Assembly (NCBI RefSeq): GCF_002109325.1
Contig: NZ_CP015348.1
Coordinates: 2,791,501-2,855,500 of the forward strand
Direction of reading: 5' to 3'
Length of the DNA stretch: 64,000 nt
From: Sporosarcina ureae
Lineage (GTDB): Bacteria > Bacillota > Bacilli > Bacillales_A > Planococcaceae
A program made the position numbers and the translations under genes. The notes under the pieces are model-generated. The model had not been told where the DNA came from. It was given only the letters and a program-made list of their open reading frames with translations, and did not search any database. Every line of letters starts with the position of its first letter. The stretch's first letter is position 1. Positions 35,590-44,741 of the stretch are shown in pieces.

Positions 35590-35939
35590 TCCGACCTGCA
35601 ATGACGATGTGGCATGAGCGTTCTCTTCTATTGATATCGCTAGTGAAAGAAACCGATGAAGAAAAGCGTGATGAAGTTATTGAGAAAATCGAGAAAGTTC
35701 TCGATGAACGTGATTTGCTGCAGTCACAAATTACTCAACCTTTTACAGCGGAAGAAGACGAATTTGGGGCAGAATTAATTCGCCTAGAAAAAGAAGTACA
35801 AACTAGTCTAGATCACTTCACCAATGAAATTCGTACAAATATTTCACAATCACAAGCCAAAAAAGAAAACATGAATAACTATGTGAATCCATATGGTAAA
35901 ATGTCTCAAGATGGTGCGTATTTCGATTCGAAGCACTAA
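35586..35939 (+). CDS. fliT: FliT-like flagellar chaperone
   Basis: The 117-residue protein is helical and highly charged (TDEEKRDEVIEKIEKVLDERDLLQSQI), with the size and position of FliT, which acts as the FliD chaperone. The ATGA overlap with fliS implies coupled translation. Sequence conservation in this family is weak, so the assignment rests mainly on context. Confidence 0.8.
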   Translation: MIRPAMTMWHERSLLLISLVKETDEEKRDEVIEKIEKVLDERDLLQSQITQPFTAEEDEFGAELIRLEKEVQTSLDHFTNEIRTNISQSQAKKENMNNYVNPYGKMSQDGAYFDSKH

Positions 35940-35941
35940 TA

Positions 35942-35975
35942 ACCGGAAGAGAGCAATCTCTTTCGGCTTTTTACA
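35942..35975 (+). terminator. Terminator of the flaG-fliDST operon
   Basis: CCGGAAGAGA pairs with TCTCTTTCGG around GCAA, followed by a T-rich run directly after the fliT stop. Confidence 0.8.
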
Positions 35976-36005
35976 TAGTGAAATTTAAATGAAGGGAAAC
36001 GTCCT

Positions 36006-36377
36006 ATGCGCTATAATCGCCACGACTACTTTCGGTATCCATTCGATCCATACATACCCGCAACATTCCGTATACAATTAAATAATGAACAAAAAAGCTT
36101 ATCTAACGAAGGGCAATGCGAAATTGTAGACATCAGTACAGGTGGCGTGAAATTTGTCACTAATTTGGATTTACCTGTGCGATCGGAAATTTTAGCCCTG
36201 CAATTGGAGTTCACAATTTTTAAGCACCCGTTTGAAATTTTAGGAAACGTAGCTTGGAAAACACAAACCGAATACGGATTTGAATACGGTTTCGAGTTTG
36301 GTGAAGATCAAAAAGTCGATACATTAATCACCGAAGAATTAAAACATCATGCTCGAAAAGTGAAAGAAACCGAGTGA
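36006..36377 (+). CDS. PilZ-domain protein
   Basis: The 123-residue protein looks like a stand-alone PilZ domain: CEIVDISTGGVKFVTNLDL gives the DxSxxG motif, followed by beta strands ending GNVAWKTQTEYGFEYGFEFG. The upstream RxxxR cyclic-di-GMP motif is not clear; only spaced arginines (RHDYFR, about residues 5-10) are present. It may link cyclic-di-GMP or another signal to motility, given that it follows the flagellar operon. ATG at 36006 follows GAAGGG. Confidence 0.75.
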   Translation: MRYNRHDYFRYPFDPYIPATFRIQLNNEQKSLSNEGQCEIVDISTGGVKFVTNLDLPVRSEILALQLEFTIFKHPFEILGNVAWKTQTEYGFEYGFEFGEDQKVDTLITEELKHHARKVKETE

Positions 36378-36424
36378 AACCAACCTAAATCAGAAGTTTC
36401 TTTACAATTCTGCATTATTCTTAA

Positions 36425-36449
36425 GTTTTGAGAAGGTATTTAAGGGTAC
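36425..36449 (+). promoter_or_regulatory. Sigma-B-like promoter of hpf
   Basis: GTTTTG, 13 bases, then GGGTAC resembles the general-stress pattern GTTTAA-N13-GGGTAT. It lies about 47 bases before the hpf start. B. subtilis yvyD is also under sigma-B control. Confidence 0.6.
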
Positions 36450-36495
36450 TATGAAGAAGTAAGGTAGTGATGGTTTAAATAAAGGAGGAGTTCAT

Positions 36496-37053
36496 ATGTT
36501 AGACTTCAATATTCGCGGTGAAAACGTCGAGGTAACTCCGGCGATCAGAGAGTACGTTGAAAAGAAAGTTGAAAAACTAGAGCGTTATTTTTCAGAAGGT
36601 GTAAACGCTACAGCAAATGTTAACTTGAAAGTTTATAGTGATAAACAAACAAAAGTGGAAATTACAATTCCGATGAAGAATTTGACACTTCGCGCAGAGG
36701 AGCGTCACAACGATATGTATGCAGCTGTTGATTTAATCGTCGACAAGCTAGAGCGTCAAATTCGTAAATATAAAACACGTGTTAATCGTAAGTCACGTGA
36801 GCGCGAAGGCGTAGCCGCTTTCTTCCAGTCAACTGATAACAATAGTGCTGCAGTAGAGCTAGAGGACGATAATGAGTTCGACGTAGTGCGCACGAAGCAG
36901 TTTGATTTGAAGCCAATGGATCAAGAGGAAGCGATTCTTCAAATGAACATGCTGGGCCACAATTTCTTCATCTTCACGGATGCAGAGTCTGATGGCACAC
37001 ACATTGTGTATAAGCGTAAAGATGGCAAATACGGCCTAATCGAAACAAACTAA
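36496..37053 (+). CDS. hpf: Ribosome hibernation promoting factor, long form
   Basis: The 185-residue protein joins a Y/HPF N-terminal domain (residues 1-100: FNIRGENVEVTPAIREYVEKKVEKLERYF, RAEERHNDMYAAVDLIVDKLERQIRKYKTR) through a linker to a C-terminal dimerisation domain (about 125-185: VVRTKQFDLKPMDQEEAILQMNMLGHNFFIFTDAES). Long HPFs pair ribosomes into inactive 100S dimers in stationary phase and stress. AAAGGAGGAG precedes the ATG. Confidence 0.96.
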   Translation: MLDFNIRGENVEVTPAIREYVEKKVEKLERYFSEGVNATANVNLKVYSDKQTKVEITIPMKNLTLRAEERHNDMYAAVDLIVDKLERQIRKYKTRVNRKSREREGVAAFFQSTDNNSAAVELEDDNEFDVVRTKQFDLKPMDQEEAILQMNMLGHNFFIFTDAESDGTHIVYKRKDGKYGLIETN

Positions 37054-37063
37054 TAAGCAATCC

Positions 37064-37096
37064 AAAAAGTCCAGCCTCGGCTGGGCTTTTTTGTTT
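37064..37096 (+). terminator. Terminator after hpf
   Basis: AAGTCCAGCC pairs with GGCTGGGCTT around two bases, followed by a T run. Confidence 0.85.
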
Positions 37097-37178
37097 TTGA
37101 ACTTGTTTACGTTTGATAAGGTCTTTAAGTTCAAGGGCAAGTGCTTGGGAATAGTGAGTGAATTTGTGTAGGGGGAGG

Positions 37179-37880
37179 GGATTGAAGCTCCAGCGTCCAG
37201 CTTTCGCTCATAGAATCCATTTAAGCGCTCATAGAACTCATTTTGCGCTCTATTACACGCACTATCCGCTCTATCTGACGCCACGAGTGCTCATAGATTC
37301 ATCTAAGTGATCATAGAACCTTGATAACCGCTCATAGCCTCGAAATCTCAACATTATTTACAATCCTAAGTTTAATGCACAAAAAAAGTATCACCCACTC
37401 GCATTGCAAGGGATTGAAGCTCCAGCGTCCAGCTTTCGCTCATAGAATCTGTTTAAGCGCTCATAGAACTCATTTTGCGCTCTATCACACGCACAATCCG
37501 CTCTATCAGACGCCACGAGTGCTCATAGATTCATCTAAGTGATCATAGAACCTTGATAACCGCTCATAGCCTCGAAATCTCAACATTATTTACAATCCTA
37601 AGTTTAATGCACAAAAAAAGTATCACCCACCCGCATTGCAAGGGATTGAAGCTCCAGCGTCCAGCTTTCGCTCATAGAATCTGTTTAAGCGCTCATAGAA
37701 CTCATTTTGCGCTCTATCACACGCACAATCCGCTCTATCACACGCCACGAGTGCTCATAGATTCATCTAAGTGATCATAGAACCTTGATAACCGCTCATA
37801 GCCTCGAAAGCTCAACATTATTTACAACCCTAAGTTTAATGTACAACAAAAAGTATCAACCACTCGTATTGCAAGGGATT
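37179..37880. repeat. Tandem array of three 232-bp units with GCTCATAGA sub-repeats
   Basis: The start GGATTGAAGCTCCAGCG occurs at 37179, 37411 and 37643, and GGATT again at 37876, giving units of 232, 232 and 233 bases that are nearly identical. Each unit holds five CTCATAGA-like boxes (GCTCATAGAA, GCTCATAGAT, GATCATAGAA and similar) at irregular spacing. Short frames of 73 codons repeat with the unit and are not genes. The array fills the gap between hpf and secA. Function is unknown. Confidence 0.85.
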
Positions 37881-37963
37881 AGCGCGTAGGAGGGGGCGAC
37901 TCCCAGGGGATCAGCTCACCGCGAGCCCCCTAGGAATGCGTCCCCCTCCGAAGCGCAAATCCC
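37876..37963. repeat. GC-rich palindromic repeat, short form
   Basis: GGATTAGCGCGTAGGAGGGG pairs with the end CCCCTCCGAAGCGCAAATCC; the inner part GGCGACTCCCAGGGGATCAG and CCTAGGAATGCGTCCCC resembles the copies at 41885-42008 and 42234-42365. It joins the right end of the 232-bp array. Confidence 0.7.
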
Positions 37964-38025
37964 CACCCAAACACTAAGTACACCCATCCCCGAACAAACT
38001 TAGGAAAAATGATACAGCGCACTAT

Positions 38026-38054
38026 TTGCACCTAGCTTTTTACAATGCTAAAAT
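38026..38054 (+). promoter_or_regulatory. Sigma-A-like promoter of secA
   Basis: TTGCAC and TAAAAT are separated by 17 bases, a good match to the housekeeping pattern. They stand about 105 bases before the secA start. Confidence 0.65.
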
Positions 38055-38160
38055 GGAGTGTGACTCAAAAATCTTGAACGAAAACTATGGACCAGACGAA
38101 GAACTTACAACTGGCAGGCGCGTCCTGCTAATTGATGAAGCTATGAGGATGTGACAATAA

Positions 38161-40659
38161 ATGCTTGGCGTATTGAATAAAATGTTCGACCCAAACAAAC
38201 GTGACCTAAAACGACTCGAGAAAATTGCCGACCAAGTAGAACTATTGGCTGACGATATGGAAAAACTGTCCGACGAACAACTGACAGCGAAAACAGATGA
38301 ATTCAAAGAACGCTACCAACAAGGCGAGACGGTTGAAGACTTGCAGCCTGAAGCGTTTGCTGTCGTGCGTGAGGCTTCCCGCCGCGTACTAGGACTCTAC
38401 CCATTCCGTGTGCAAATCATGGGTGCAGCAGCCCTTAACGAAGGCAATATCGCAGAGATGAAGACCGGTGAAGGTAAGACATTGACTTCAGTACTTGCGG
38501 TGTATTTAAATGCCCTGACGTCTAAAGGCGTTCACGTCGTCACTGTCAACGAATACTTGGCAAGTCGTGACGCAGAAGAAATGGGACAATTGTATTCATT
38601 CCTCGGCATGAACGTAGGTTTGAACTTGAACAGTATGAGTAAAGAAGAAAAGCGTGAAGCGTATGAAGCCGATGTAACATACAGCACGAACAATGAACTC
38701 GGTTTCGACTACTTGCGTGACAATATGGTGCTTTACAATGAACATAAAGTGCAACGCCCGCTTCATTTCGCCGTAATTGACGAAGTCGACTCCATTTTAG
38801 TCGATGAAGCACGTACGCCGTTGATCATTTCCGGTCAAGCAGCGAAAGCGCAGGAGCTGTACCGCTTGGCGAACCGCTTTGTAATTACGTTGAAAAAAGA
38901 AGAAGATTATTCATTCGATGAATCAACCAAAGGCGTTGTGTTGACGGAGCAAGGTATTGAAGCGGCTGAGAAAGCGTTCAGTATCGACAACTTGTTCGAT
39001 CTGCAACACGTGACGCTAAACCACGCGATCAACCAGTCATTGAAAGCGCATGTTAGTATGCACAATGACGTAGACTATGTCGTAGAAGAAGGCGAAGTAG
39101 TCATCGTTGACTCCTTCACTGGACGTTTGATGAAAGGCCGTCGTTATAGTGACGGGTTACACCAAGCGATTGAAGCGAAAGAAGGACTTGAAGTTCAGAA
39201 CGAGTCGATGACACTTGCGACGATTACGTTCCAGAACTATTTCCGTATGTATGAAAAGCTGTCCGGGATGACGGGTACAGCGAAGACAGAGGAAGAAGAG
39301 TTCCGCAATATCTATAATATGAACGTTATTGCGATCCCGACAAATCGTCCGATTGCTCGTGATGACCGTCCAGACTTAATCTTTGCATCGATGGATGGAA
39401 AGTATAAAGCTGTAGCGGAAGATATTAGAGATCGACACGAAAAAGGTCAGCCGGTGCTCGTCGGTACAGTAGCGATTGAAACGTCTGAAATCATTTCAGC
39501 TTTCTTGAAAAAATACGGCATTCCACATAATGTCTTGAACGCGAAGAATCACGAGCGTGAAGCCGAAATTATTCAAGACGCTGGTAAAAGAGGCGCTGTT
39601 ACGATTGCGACGAACATGGCCGGTCGTGGTACCGACATCAAATTGGGTGACCATATCCAAGACGTTGGCGGTTTAGCGGTAATTGGTACAGAACGACATG
39701 AGTCTAGACGTATCGATAATCAGCTCCGTGGACGTTCAGGACGTCAAGGTGATCCAGGTGTTACACAATTTTATCTTTCACTGGAAGATGAATTAATGCG
39801 TCGTTTCGGTTCTGAGCAAATGAAATCGATGATGACGAAACTCGGTATGGATGATGAGACTCCGATCCAGTCGAAAATGGTTTCTCGTTCTGTTGAATCT
39901 GCCCAGAAACGAGTAGAGGGGAATAACTTTGATTCACGGAAACGTTTATTGCAGTATGACGATGTACTTCGTCAACAGCGTGAAGTGATTTACAAAGAGC
40001 GTAATGAAGTTCTTGGTTCAGAAAATATTCGTCCAGTGCTTGAAGGTATGTTGGAGTCGGTTATTGAACGCGTTGTGGCGGTCCACACTGCAGACAATAC
40101 GGTCTATTCAAAAGGCTTGAAAGACTATCTGGAAGCGAACTTACTGGCTGAAGATACCGTGACGATTGAAGACTTGGAAGAGAAAACACCGGAAGAGTTG
40201 CAAACATTTATTCACGAATTGGTCATTGCACGCTATAATGAAAAAGAACAAGAAATGTCCGAAGAGCGTATGCGTGAATTTGAGAAAGTTGTCCTGTTGC
40301 GTGCGATTGATACCAAGTGGATGGATCATATCGATGCGATGGATCAACTTCGTAACGGAATTCATTTACGTGCGTATGGACAGAATGATCCGCTTCGTGA
40401 ATACCAGGCAGAAGGATTTGGAATGTTTGAAGAGATGCTTGTATCGATCGAAAACGATGCGACGAAGTATGTCATGAAGGCTGAAATCCGCAATAACTTG
40501 GAGCGCGAAGAAGTAGCAAAAGGGCAAGCGAATAATCCGAAAGAAGACGGCGCACCGGTTGCTAAAAAGCCAATCCGACGCACTGTCAATATCGGCCGCA
40601 ACGACCCTTGTCCATGTGGCAGCGGTAAGAAGTATAAGAACTGTCACGGCAAAGCATAA
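38161..40659 (+). CDS. secA: Preprotein translocase ATPase SecA
   Basis: This 832-residue motor drives secretory proteins through SecYEG. Seen are the N-terminal helix ([20 protein letters not shown]), Walker [10 protein letters not shown] near residue 100, FDYLRDNM, the DEAD-like [20 protein letters not shown] near 206-226, the preprotein cross-linking region, [12 protein letters not shown] and [21 protein letters not shown] in the second nucleotide domain, and the C-terminal zinc site [14 protein letters not shown]. Length is normal. It precedes prfB by about 30 bases, as in Bacillus. ATGAGG lies upstream of the ATG. Confidence 0.98.
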   Translation: MLGVLNKMFDPNKRDLKRLEKIADQVELLADDMEKLSDEQLTAKTDEFKERYQQGETVEDLQPEAFAVVREASRRVLGLYPFRVQIMGAAALNEGNIAEMKTGEGKTLTSVLAVYLNALTSKGVHVVTVNEYLASRDAEEMGQLYSFLGMNVGLNLNSMSKEEKREAYEADVTYSTNNELGFDYLRDNMVLYNEHKVQRPLHFAVIDEVDSILVDEARTPLIISGQAAKAQELYRLANRFVITLKKEEDYSFDESTKGVVLTEQGIEAAEKAFSIDNLFDLQHVTLNHAINQSLKAHVSMHNDVDYVVEEGEVVIVDSFTGRLMKGRRYSDGLHQAIEAKEGLEVQNESMTLATITFQNYFRMYEKLSGMTGTAKTEEEEFRNIYNMNVIAIPTNRPIARDDRPDLIFASMDGKYKAVAEDIRDRHEKGQPVLVGTVAIETSEIISAFLKKYGIPHNVLNAKNHEREAEIIQDAGKRGAVTIATNMAGRGTDIKLGDHIQDVGGLAVIGTERHESRRIDNQLRGRSGRQGDPGVTQFYLSLEDELMRRFGSEQMKSMMTKLGMDDETPIQSKMVSRSVESAQKRVEGNNFDSRKRLLQYDDVLRQQREVIYKERNEVLGSENIRPVLEGMLESVIERVVAVHTADNTVYSKGLKDYLEANLLAEDTVTIEDLEEKTPEELQTFIHELVIARYNEKEQEMSEERMREFEKVVLLRAIDTKWMDHIDAMDQLRNGIHLRAYGQNDPLREYQAEGFGMFEEMLVSIENDATKYVMKAEIRNNLEREEVAKGQANNPKEDGAPVAKKPIRRTVNIGRNDPCPCGSGKKYKNCHGKA

Positions 40660-40689
40660 CGAGAAACAACCACTCAGGAGGAAACAATT

Positions 40690-41794
40690 ATGATGGAATT
40701 ATCCGATGTTCGCAACGAGTTAGAAAAAACCGCTAAGAAATTAGTGGACTTCAGGGGGTCTCTTTGACTTAGAAAACAAAGAGACTAGCATGCAGGAATT
40801 AGATGAAATGATGATGGAGCCGGGCTTCTGGGATGACCAAGACGCAGCTCAGAAAGTCATTTCACAATCGAATGCATTAAAAGACGTAGTAGGCGAATAT
40901 CACGAGTTAAGCGAGACGCAAGAAAATCTAGAGATGACGCTTGAACTTCTACGTGAAGAAGCTGACGAAGAGTTACAAGAAGACCTCGTATCCGAATTAA
41001 AAGAATTTAAAAAGAAGATGGATCAATTCGATCTTCAAATGTTATTAAGCGATGAGTTTGATAAAAATAGTGCAGTAGTGGAAATACACTCAGGCGCAGG
41101 CGGCACCGAGTCCCAAGACTGGGCGTCTATGTTGCTTCGTATGTACACTCGCTGGGCAGAGCACCATGGCTTTAAAGTCGAAACACTCGACTATCAAGCA
41201 GGTGACGAGGCAGGAGTGAAGTCGGTGACACTCGGAATTAAAGGACATAATGCGTATGGCTACTTGAAAGCGGAGAAAGGTGTACATCGACTCGTTCGGA
41301 TCTCACCATTTGACTCTTCAGGCAGACGCCATACATCCTTCTCTTCTATTGAAGTGATGCCGGAGTTTGAAGGCGACATCGAATTGGATTTGAAGTCGGA
41401 AGATATTAAGATTGATACGTATCGTTCAAGCGGCGCCGGCGGACAGCACGTTAACACGACGGACTCAGCTGTGCGTATGACTCACCTTCCAACGGGTGCA
41501 GTTGTTACGTGTCAGACGGAACGTTCACAGATCAAGAACCGTGAGCGTGCGATGAATCTTTTGAAAGCGAAGATCTACCAGATTCGCGTCGAGGAAGAGG
41601 AAGCGCGTTTGGCGGATATCCGTGGCGAGCAGAAGGAAATTGGATGGGGTAGTCAGATCCGTTCTTATGTGTTCCATCCGTATTCTATGGTGAAGGATCA
41701 CCGTACGAATGAGGAGACGGGTAATGTGAGTTCTGTTATGGATGGCGAGATTGACCAGTTCATCAATGCGTACTTGCGTTCAAGAATTTCGTAA
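40690..41794 (+). CDS. prfB: Peptide chain release factor 2, programmed +1 frameshift
   Basis: The gene reads ATG at 40690 for 25 codons to the in-frame TGA at 40765-40767; the ribosome slips one base at CTT-TGA-C and continues from 40766 to 41794, giving a 367-residue protein. The slip site CTTTGAC is preceded by the internal Shine-Dalgarno AGGGGG, as in nearly all prfB genes, so RF2 limits its own synthesis. Release factor marks are the GGQ motif ([17 protein letters not shown]) and SPF ([15 protein letters not shown]). AGGAGG precedes the first ATG. A plain reading from 40790 would lose the N-terminal domain start. Confidence 0.96.
40753..40768 (+). promoter_or_regulatory. prfB recoding site
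   Basis: AGGGGGTCTCTTTGAC contains the internal Shine-Dalgarno AGGGGG, the slippery CTT codon and the UGA stop followed by C, in the usual spacing for +1 frameshifting. Confidence 0.95.
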
Positions 41795-41800
41795 TGGTTT

Positions 41801-41852
41801 AAAGACAGCCCAGCAGGTCAGTTTATCTGACTTGTTGTGGCTGTTTTTTTTT
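41801..41852 (+). terminator. Terminator after prfB
   Basis: GACAGCC with GGCTGT form the outer stem, and CAGGTCAG with CTGACTTG the inner stem, followed by a run of T. Confidence 0.75.
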
Positions 41853-41884
41853 AGTAGAGAGGCTCGCGGGGGTGTTGGGGTGGT

Positions 41885-42008
41885 GATTGGCGCTTCGGAG
41901 GGGACGCTTTCCTGAGGGTTCGCGGCGAGCCAACCAGTCGCAAGCTCCCTTGGTTGTCTCGCCTGTCGAACTGATCCTCTAGGAGTCGCCCCTCCTACGC
42001 GCCAATCC
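41885..42008. repeat. GC-rich palindromic repeat
   Basis: GATTGGCGC at the start pairs with GCGCCAATC at the end. Inside are CGGAGGGGACG, the arm pair GGCGAGCCAACCAG/CTTGGTTGTCTCGCC and AGGAGTCGCCCCTCC. It is followed by 220 bases of A+T-rich sequence with no gene. Confidence 0.8.
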
Positions 42009-42233
42009 CTTGCATAGTGAGTGGGTGCCACTTTTTGTAGTGTTTTAAAATTTCTAGGCTTTAAAAAATAAAAAAAATGATTTTTCGTATGAAGTAAAGG
42101 ATTTAGCGCAGGCTACGACTTGGACTTAATCAAAAAAACGAACTAAATGCACTTGATTTTGAAATATTTCAAAGATGTTACAATGTTACAGATTATTACA
42201 ATGTACGACTTACATCCATCCACTTTATACGTA

Positions 42234-42365
42234 GGATTGGAACGGAAGCTGGGGGCGACTCCTGGGGAATCAGAGTGATCTTGAGACCCTGGACTGAGCG
42301 TAGCGAGGGAAGCGGCTCAAGATTGCTCCCCCGGAAATGCGTCCCCCAGCTGCAGTGGAAATCCC
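42234..42365. repeat. GC-rich palindromic repeat
   Basis: It starts GGATTGGAACGGAAGCTGGG and ends CCCAGCTGCAGTGGAAATCC, with inner GATCTTGAGACC/GGCTCAAGATTG arms. Together with the copy at 41885 it fills most of the 800-base gap between prfB and cccB. Confidence 0.75.
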
Positions 42366-42500
42366 GAACCACTCTCCATTGTCACCTTTTTATTACAAAC
42401 ATTTCTAATAATAAATGTTTAAGAAGCGGATTTTTGGTCAATACTATATTATGTACTCATTACCAAACCGTCCTTTTAGGCTAAATTTAGGCAAATAGCA

Positions 42501-42520
42501 TAATTATCCATGGATAATTA
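42501..42520. promoter_or_regulatory. Perfect 20-bp palindrome upstream of cccB
   Basis: TAATTATCCATGGATAATTA is perfectly self-complementary. It lies 44 bases before the extended -10 element TGGTATACT (TATACT at 42564-42569) of cccB, a position suited to a dimeric regulator. No regulator is assigned. Confidence 0.55.
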
Positions 42521-42610
42521 GAAACTTTGTCATATCTGGTGCCCATTCACGGTCGTTTTTTGGTATACTACTTGTGTTACAAAAATACAAAGCAAAAGGG
42601 AGGATATTAC

Positions 42611-42955
42611 ATGAAGAACAAACTACTAGCTACACTTTTCGGAGCAGCACTAGTTCTTGGCGCTTGTGGTGGAGGCGACGATAACGCTTCAGAGCCAAAA
42701 GACGACGCTGCAAACGACAACGGCGCAGCTACTACTGAAGTAGATGCAGAAGCAGTTGTACAACAAAGCTGTGCGTCATGTCACGGAGGAAACTTAGAAG
42801 GTGGAGCAGGTCCAGCACTTGAGGACGTTGGTGCAAGACTTTCTGAAGAAGAAATCCACGACGTGATCGTTAACGGTAAAGGCGCTATGCCTCCTGGTAT
42901 TATCCAAGGCGAAGAAGCAGACGCAGTTGCTGCTTGGTTAGCTGAAAAGAAATAA
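42611..42955 (+). CDS. cccB: Lipoprotein cytochrome c551
   Basis: The 114-residue protein begins with a lipoprotein signal ([15 protein letters not shown], lipid-modified Cys at residue 19), then an acidic, Asp/Asn/Ala-rich linker (20-50) and a class I cytochrome c domain with the haem site CASCHGG and the sixth ligand Met in GAMPPGII. It carries electrons at the outer face of the membrane, probably to the terminal oxidase. The start ATG at 42611 follows GGGAGG; an upstream frame extension has no ribosome site. Confidence 0.93.
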   Translation: MKNKLLATLFGAALVLGACGGGDDNASEPKDDAANDNGAATTEVDAEAVVQQSCASCHGGNLEGGAGPALEDVGARLSEEEIHDVIVNGKGAMPPGIIQGEEADAVAAWLAEKK

Positions 42956-42965
42956 TTCACATTAC

Positions 42966-43003
42966 GATCGTTTCCAAGATAACATTGGGAACGATCTTTT
43001 TTT
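42966..43003 (+). terminator. Terminator after cccB
   Basis: GATCGTTTCCAA pairs with TTGGGAACGATC (one wobble pair) around a short loop, followed by seven T. Confidence 0.85.
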
Positions 43004-43152
43004 GTACATAATTCCCGAAGAAAATCCAAACTTCTACCAATTTGCTAGCTTGATCAATTGATACATAACTGTAATACATGATAGAGTAAAGCCCATGCTA
43101 TAATAAAAATGGCGAATATGAGAGAAAAACAAAATTCAGGTGGTTATCATGT

Positions 43153-43839
43153 ATGATTGTAATGAAAAATGTATACAAAAAGTACCCGAATGGTGTTATA
43201 GCCTCTAACGGAATTCATGTCGAAATCGAAAAAGGGGAATTTGTATATGTCGTTGGTCCAAGTGGTGCAGGTAAATCCACGTTCATCAAAATGATGTACC
43301 GTGAAGAAATCCCAACTAGTGGATTGATTTACTTTAACAATACCGAACTAACGAAAATGCAAAGAAAAGATGTCCCTTATTTGAGAAGACAAATTGGCGT
43401 GGTGTTTCAGGATTTTAAGCTACTGCCGAAACTGACTGTCTACGAAAATATTGCGTACGCGCTGGAAGTGATCGAAGAATCGCCGAGCGTTATCCGTAAA
43501 AAAGTGACAGAAGTGCTGAAATTAGTTGGGCTCACCAAAAAGATGAGAATGTTTCCAAATGAATTGTCAGGTGGAGAACAGCAACGGGTGTCGATTGCAC
43601 GATCCATCGTCAATCAGCCCACATTAGTCATCGCAGACGAACCGACAGGGAATTTGGATCCGGAGACTTCATGGGAGATCATGAAGATTTTTGAACGTAT
43701 AAATGCACAAGGTACGACGATTATTATGGCTACACACAATAAAGACATTGTAGATAATCAAAAACATCGGGTGATTCAGATCGAAGGCGGGCTCATCACA
43801 CGAGATGAGTACGAAGGAGATTACTCAAATGAAATCTAG
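43153..43839 (+). CDS. ftsE: Cell-division ABC protein FtsE
   Basis: The 228-residue ATPase shows Walker A GPSGAGKSTF, Q-loop FQDF, signature LSGGEQQRVSIARS, Walker B LVIADEPTGNLD and the switch His in MATHN. With FtsX it does not transport but transmits a signal across the membrane to cell-wall hydrolases. The start ATG at 43153 is in frame with the family N-terminus MIVMKNVYKKYPNG. Its end overlaps the start of ftsX by 11 bases. Confidence 0.97.
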   Translation: MIVMKNVYKKYPNGVIASNGIHVEIEKGEFVYVVGPSGAGKSTFIKMMYREEIPTSGLIYFNNTELTKMQRKDVPYLRRQIGVVFQDFKLLPKLTVYENIAYALEVIEESPSVIRKKVTEVLKLVGLTKKMRMFPNELSGGEQQRVSIARSIVNQPTLVIADEPTGNLDPETSWEIMKIFERINAQGTTIIMATHNKDIVDNQKHRVIQIEGGLITRDEYEGDYSNEI

Positions 43840-44713
43840 AACATTACGACGTCATATTCGGGAAAGTTTCAAAAGTCTAAGTCGGAATGGTTGGATGACC
43901 TTTGCATCCGTAAGTGCTGTTACCGTGACCTTATTGTTGATCGGTGTGTTCATCGTCATCATGATGAACTTGAATCAACTAGCGGATAACATCGAGAATG
44001 ATGTGGAAATCAAAGTAGTCGCAGAGCAAAATGCAACTACATCACAAGTTGAGGAACTAATGAAGAAAGTCAAAGAGACCCCAGGCGTTGCCGAGGTCAA
44101 GTACTCCTCACGTGAACAGGAATTAAATCAAATGATTCAATCATTTGGTGAAGAGTTTGCGCTATATAAGCAGGACAACCCTCTCGGTGATGCATTATAT
44201 GTAAAGGCAGATGATCCGAAAAATACGGCATCAGTCGCACTAGAACTCAGCACGTACGATTATACATTTGATGTGGAGTACGGAGAAGGTAAAGTAGAAA
44301 AGTTGTTCAATGTACTGAAAATTGGACGAAATGTTGGACTAGGATTGATTTTGGCATTGTTGTTTACGGCAATGTTCCTCATATCGAATACAATTCGACT
44401 CACGATCGTGGCACGACGTACCGAAATCGACATTATGAAACTGGTCGGTGCAACGGATAGTTTCGTGCGGATTCCTTTCATGCTCGAAGGAGTGTGGCTT
44501 GGGATTTTCGGCGCGATTATACCGATGGTTTTAATGACGACATTTTATTCGCAACTGTATAGTTTCTGGGAAGGTCGTTTGCAAAATGAGTTATTCCATT
44601 TGCTTGACCCAAGCCCGTTCTTATTACAATTAAACTTCTTACTGTTATTCGTCGCTGTTTTTATTGGCGTATGGGGCAGTTTCATGTCAGTCCGGAAGTT
44701 TTTGAGAGTGTAA
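43829..44713 (+). CDS. ftsX: Cell-division membrane protein FtsX
   Basis: From ATG at 43829, preceded by GAAGGAG, the product has 294 residues; a start eight codons earlier is less likely. It has a first membrane segment (about 20-42), an extracellular loop (about 45-170), and three further segments near 175-290. The family marks NGWMTFASVSAVTVTLLLIG and EIDIMKLVGATDSFVRIPFMLEG are clear. The loop is the part that contacts wall hydrolases in known systems. The M23 peptidase gene starts 28 bases downstream. Confidence 0.95.
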   Translation: MKSRTLRRHIRESFKSLSRNGWMTFASVSAVTVTLLLIGVFIVIMMNLNQLADNIENDVEIKVVAEQNATTSQVEELMKKVKETPGVAEVKYSSREQELNQMIQSFGEEFALYKQDNPLGDALYVKADDPKNTASVALELSTYDYTFDVEYGEGKVEKLFNVLKIGRNVGLGLILALLFTAMFLISNTIRLTIVARRTEIDIMKLVGATDSFVRIPFMLEGVWLGIFGAIIPMVLMTTFYSQLYSFWEGRLQNELFHLLDPSPFLLQLNFLLLFVAVFIGVWGSFMSVRKFLRV

Positions 44714-44741
44714 GTGTTCGTATCGAAGGGAGAACTAGAAT

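Noticed and set aside
37321..37774. Two near-identical 73-codon frames
   Set aside because: They repeat with the 232-bp tandem unit and have no ribosome site.
37179..37880. CRISPR array
   Set aside because: The unit is 232 bp and almost fully identical, without variable spacers; box spacing is irregular and there are no cas genes.
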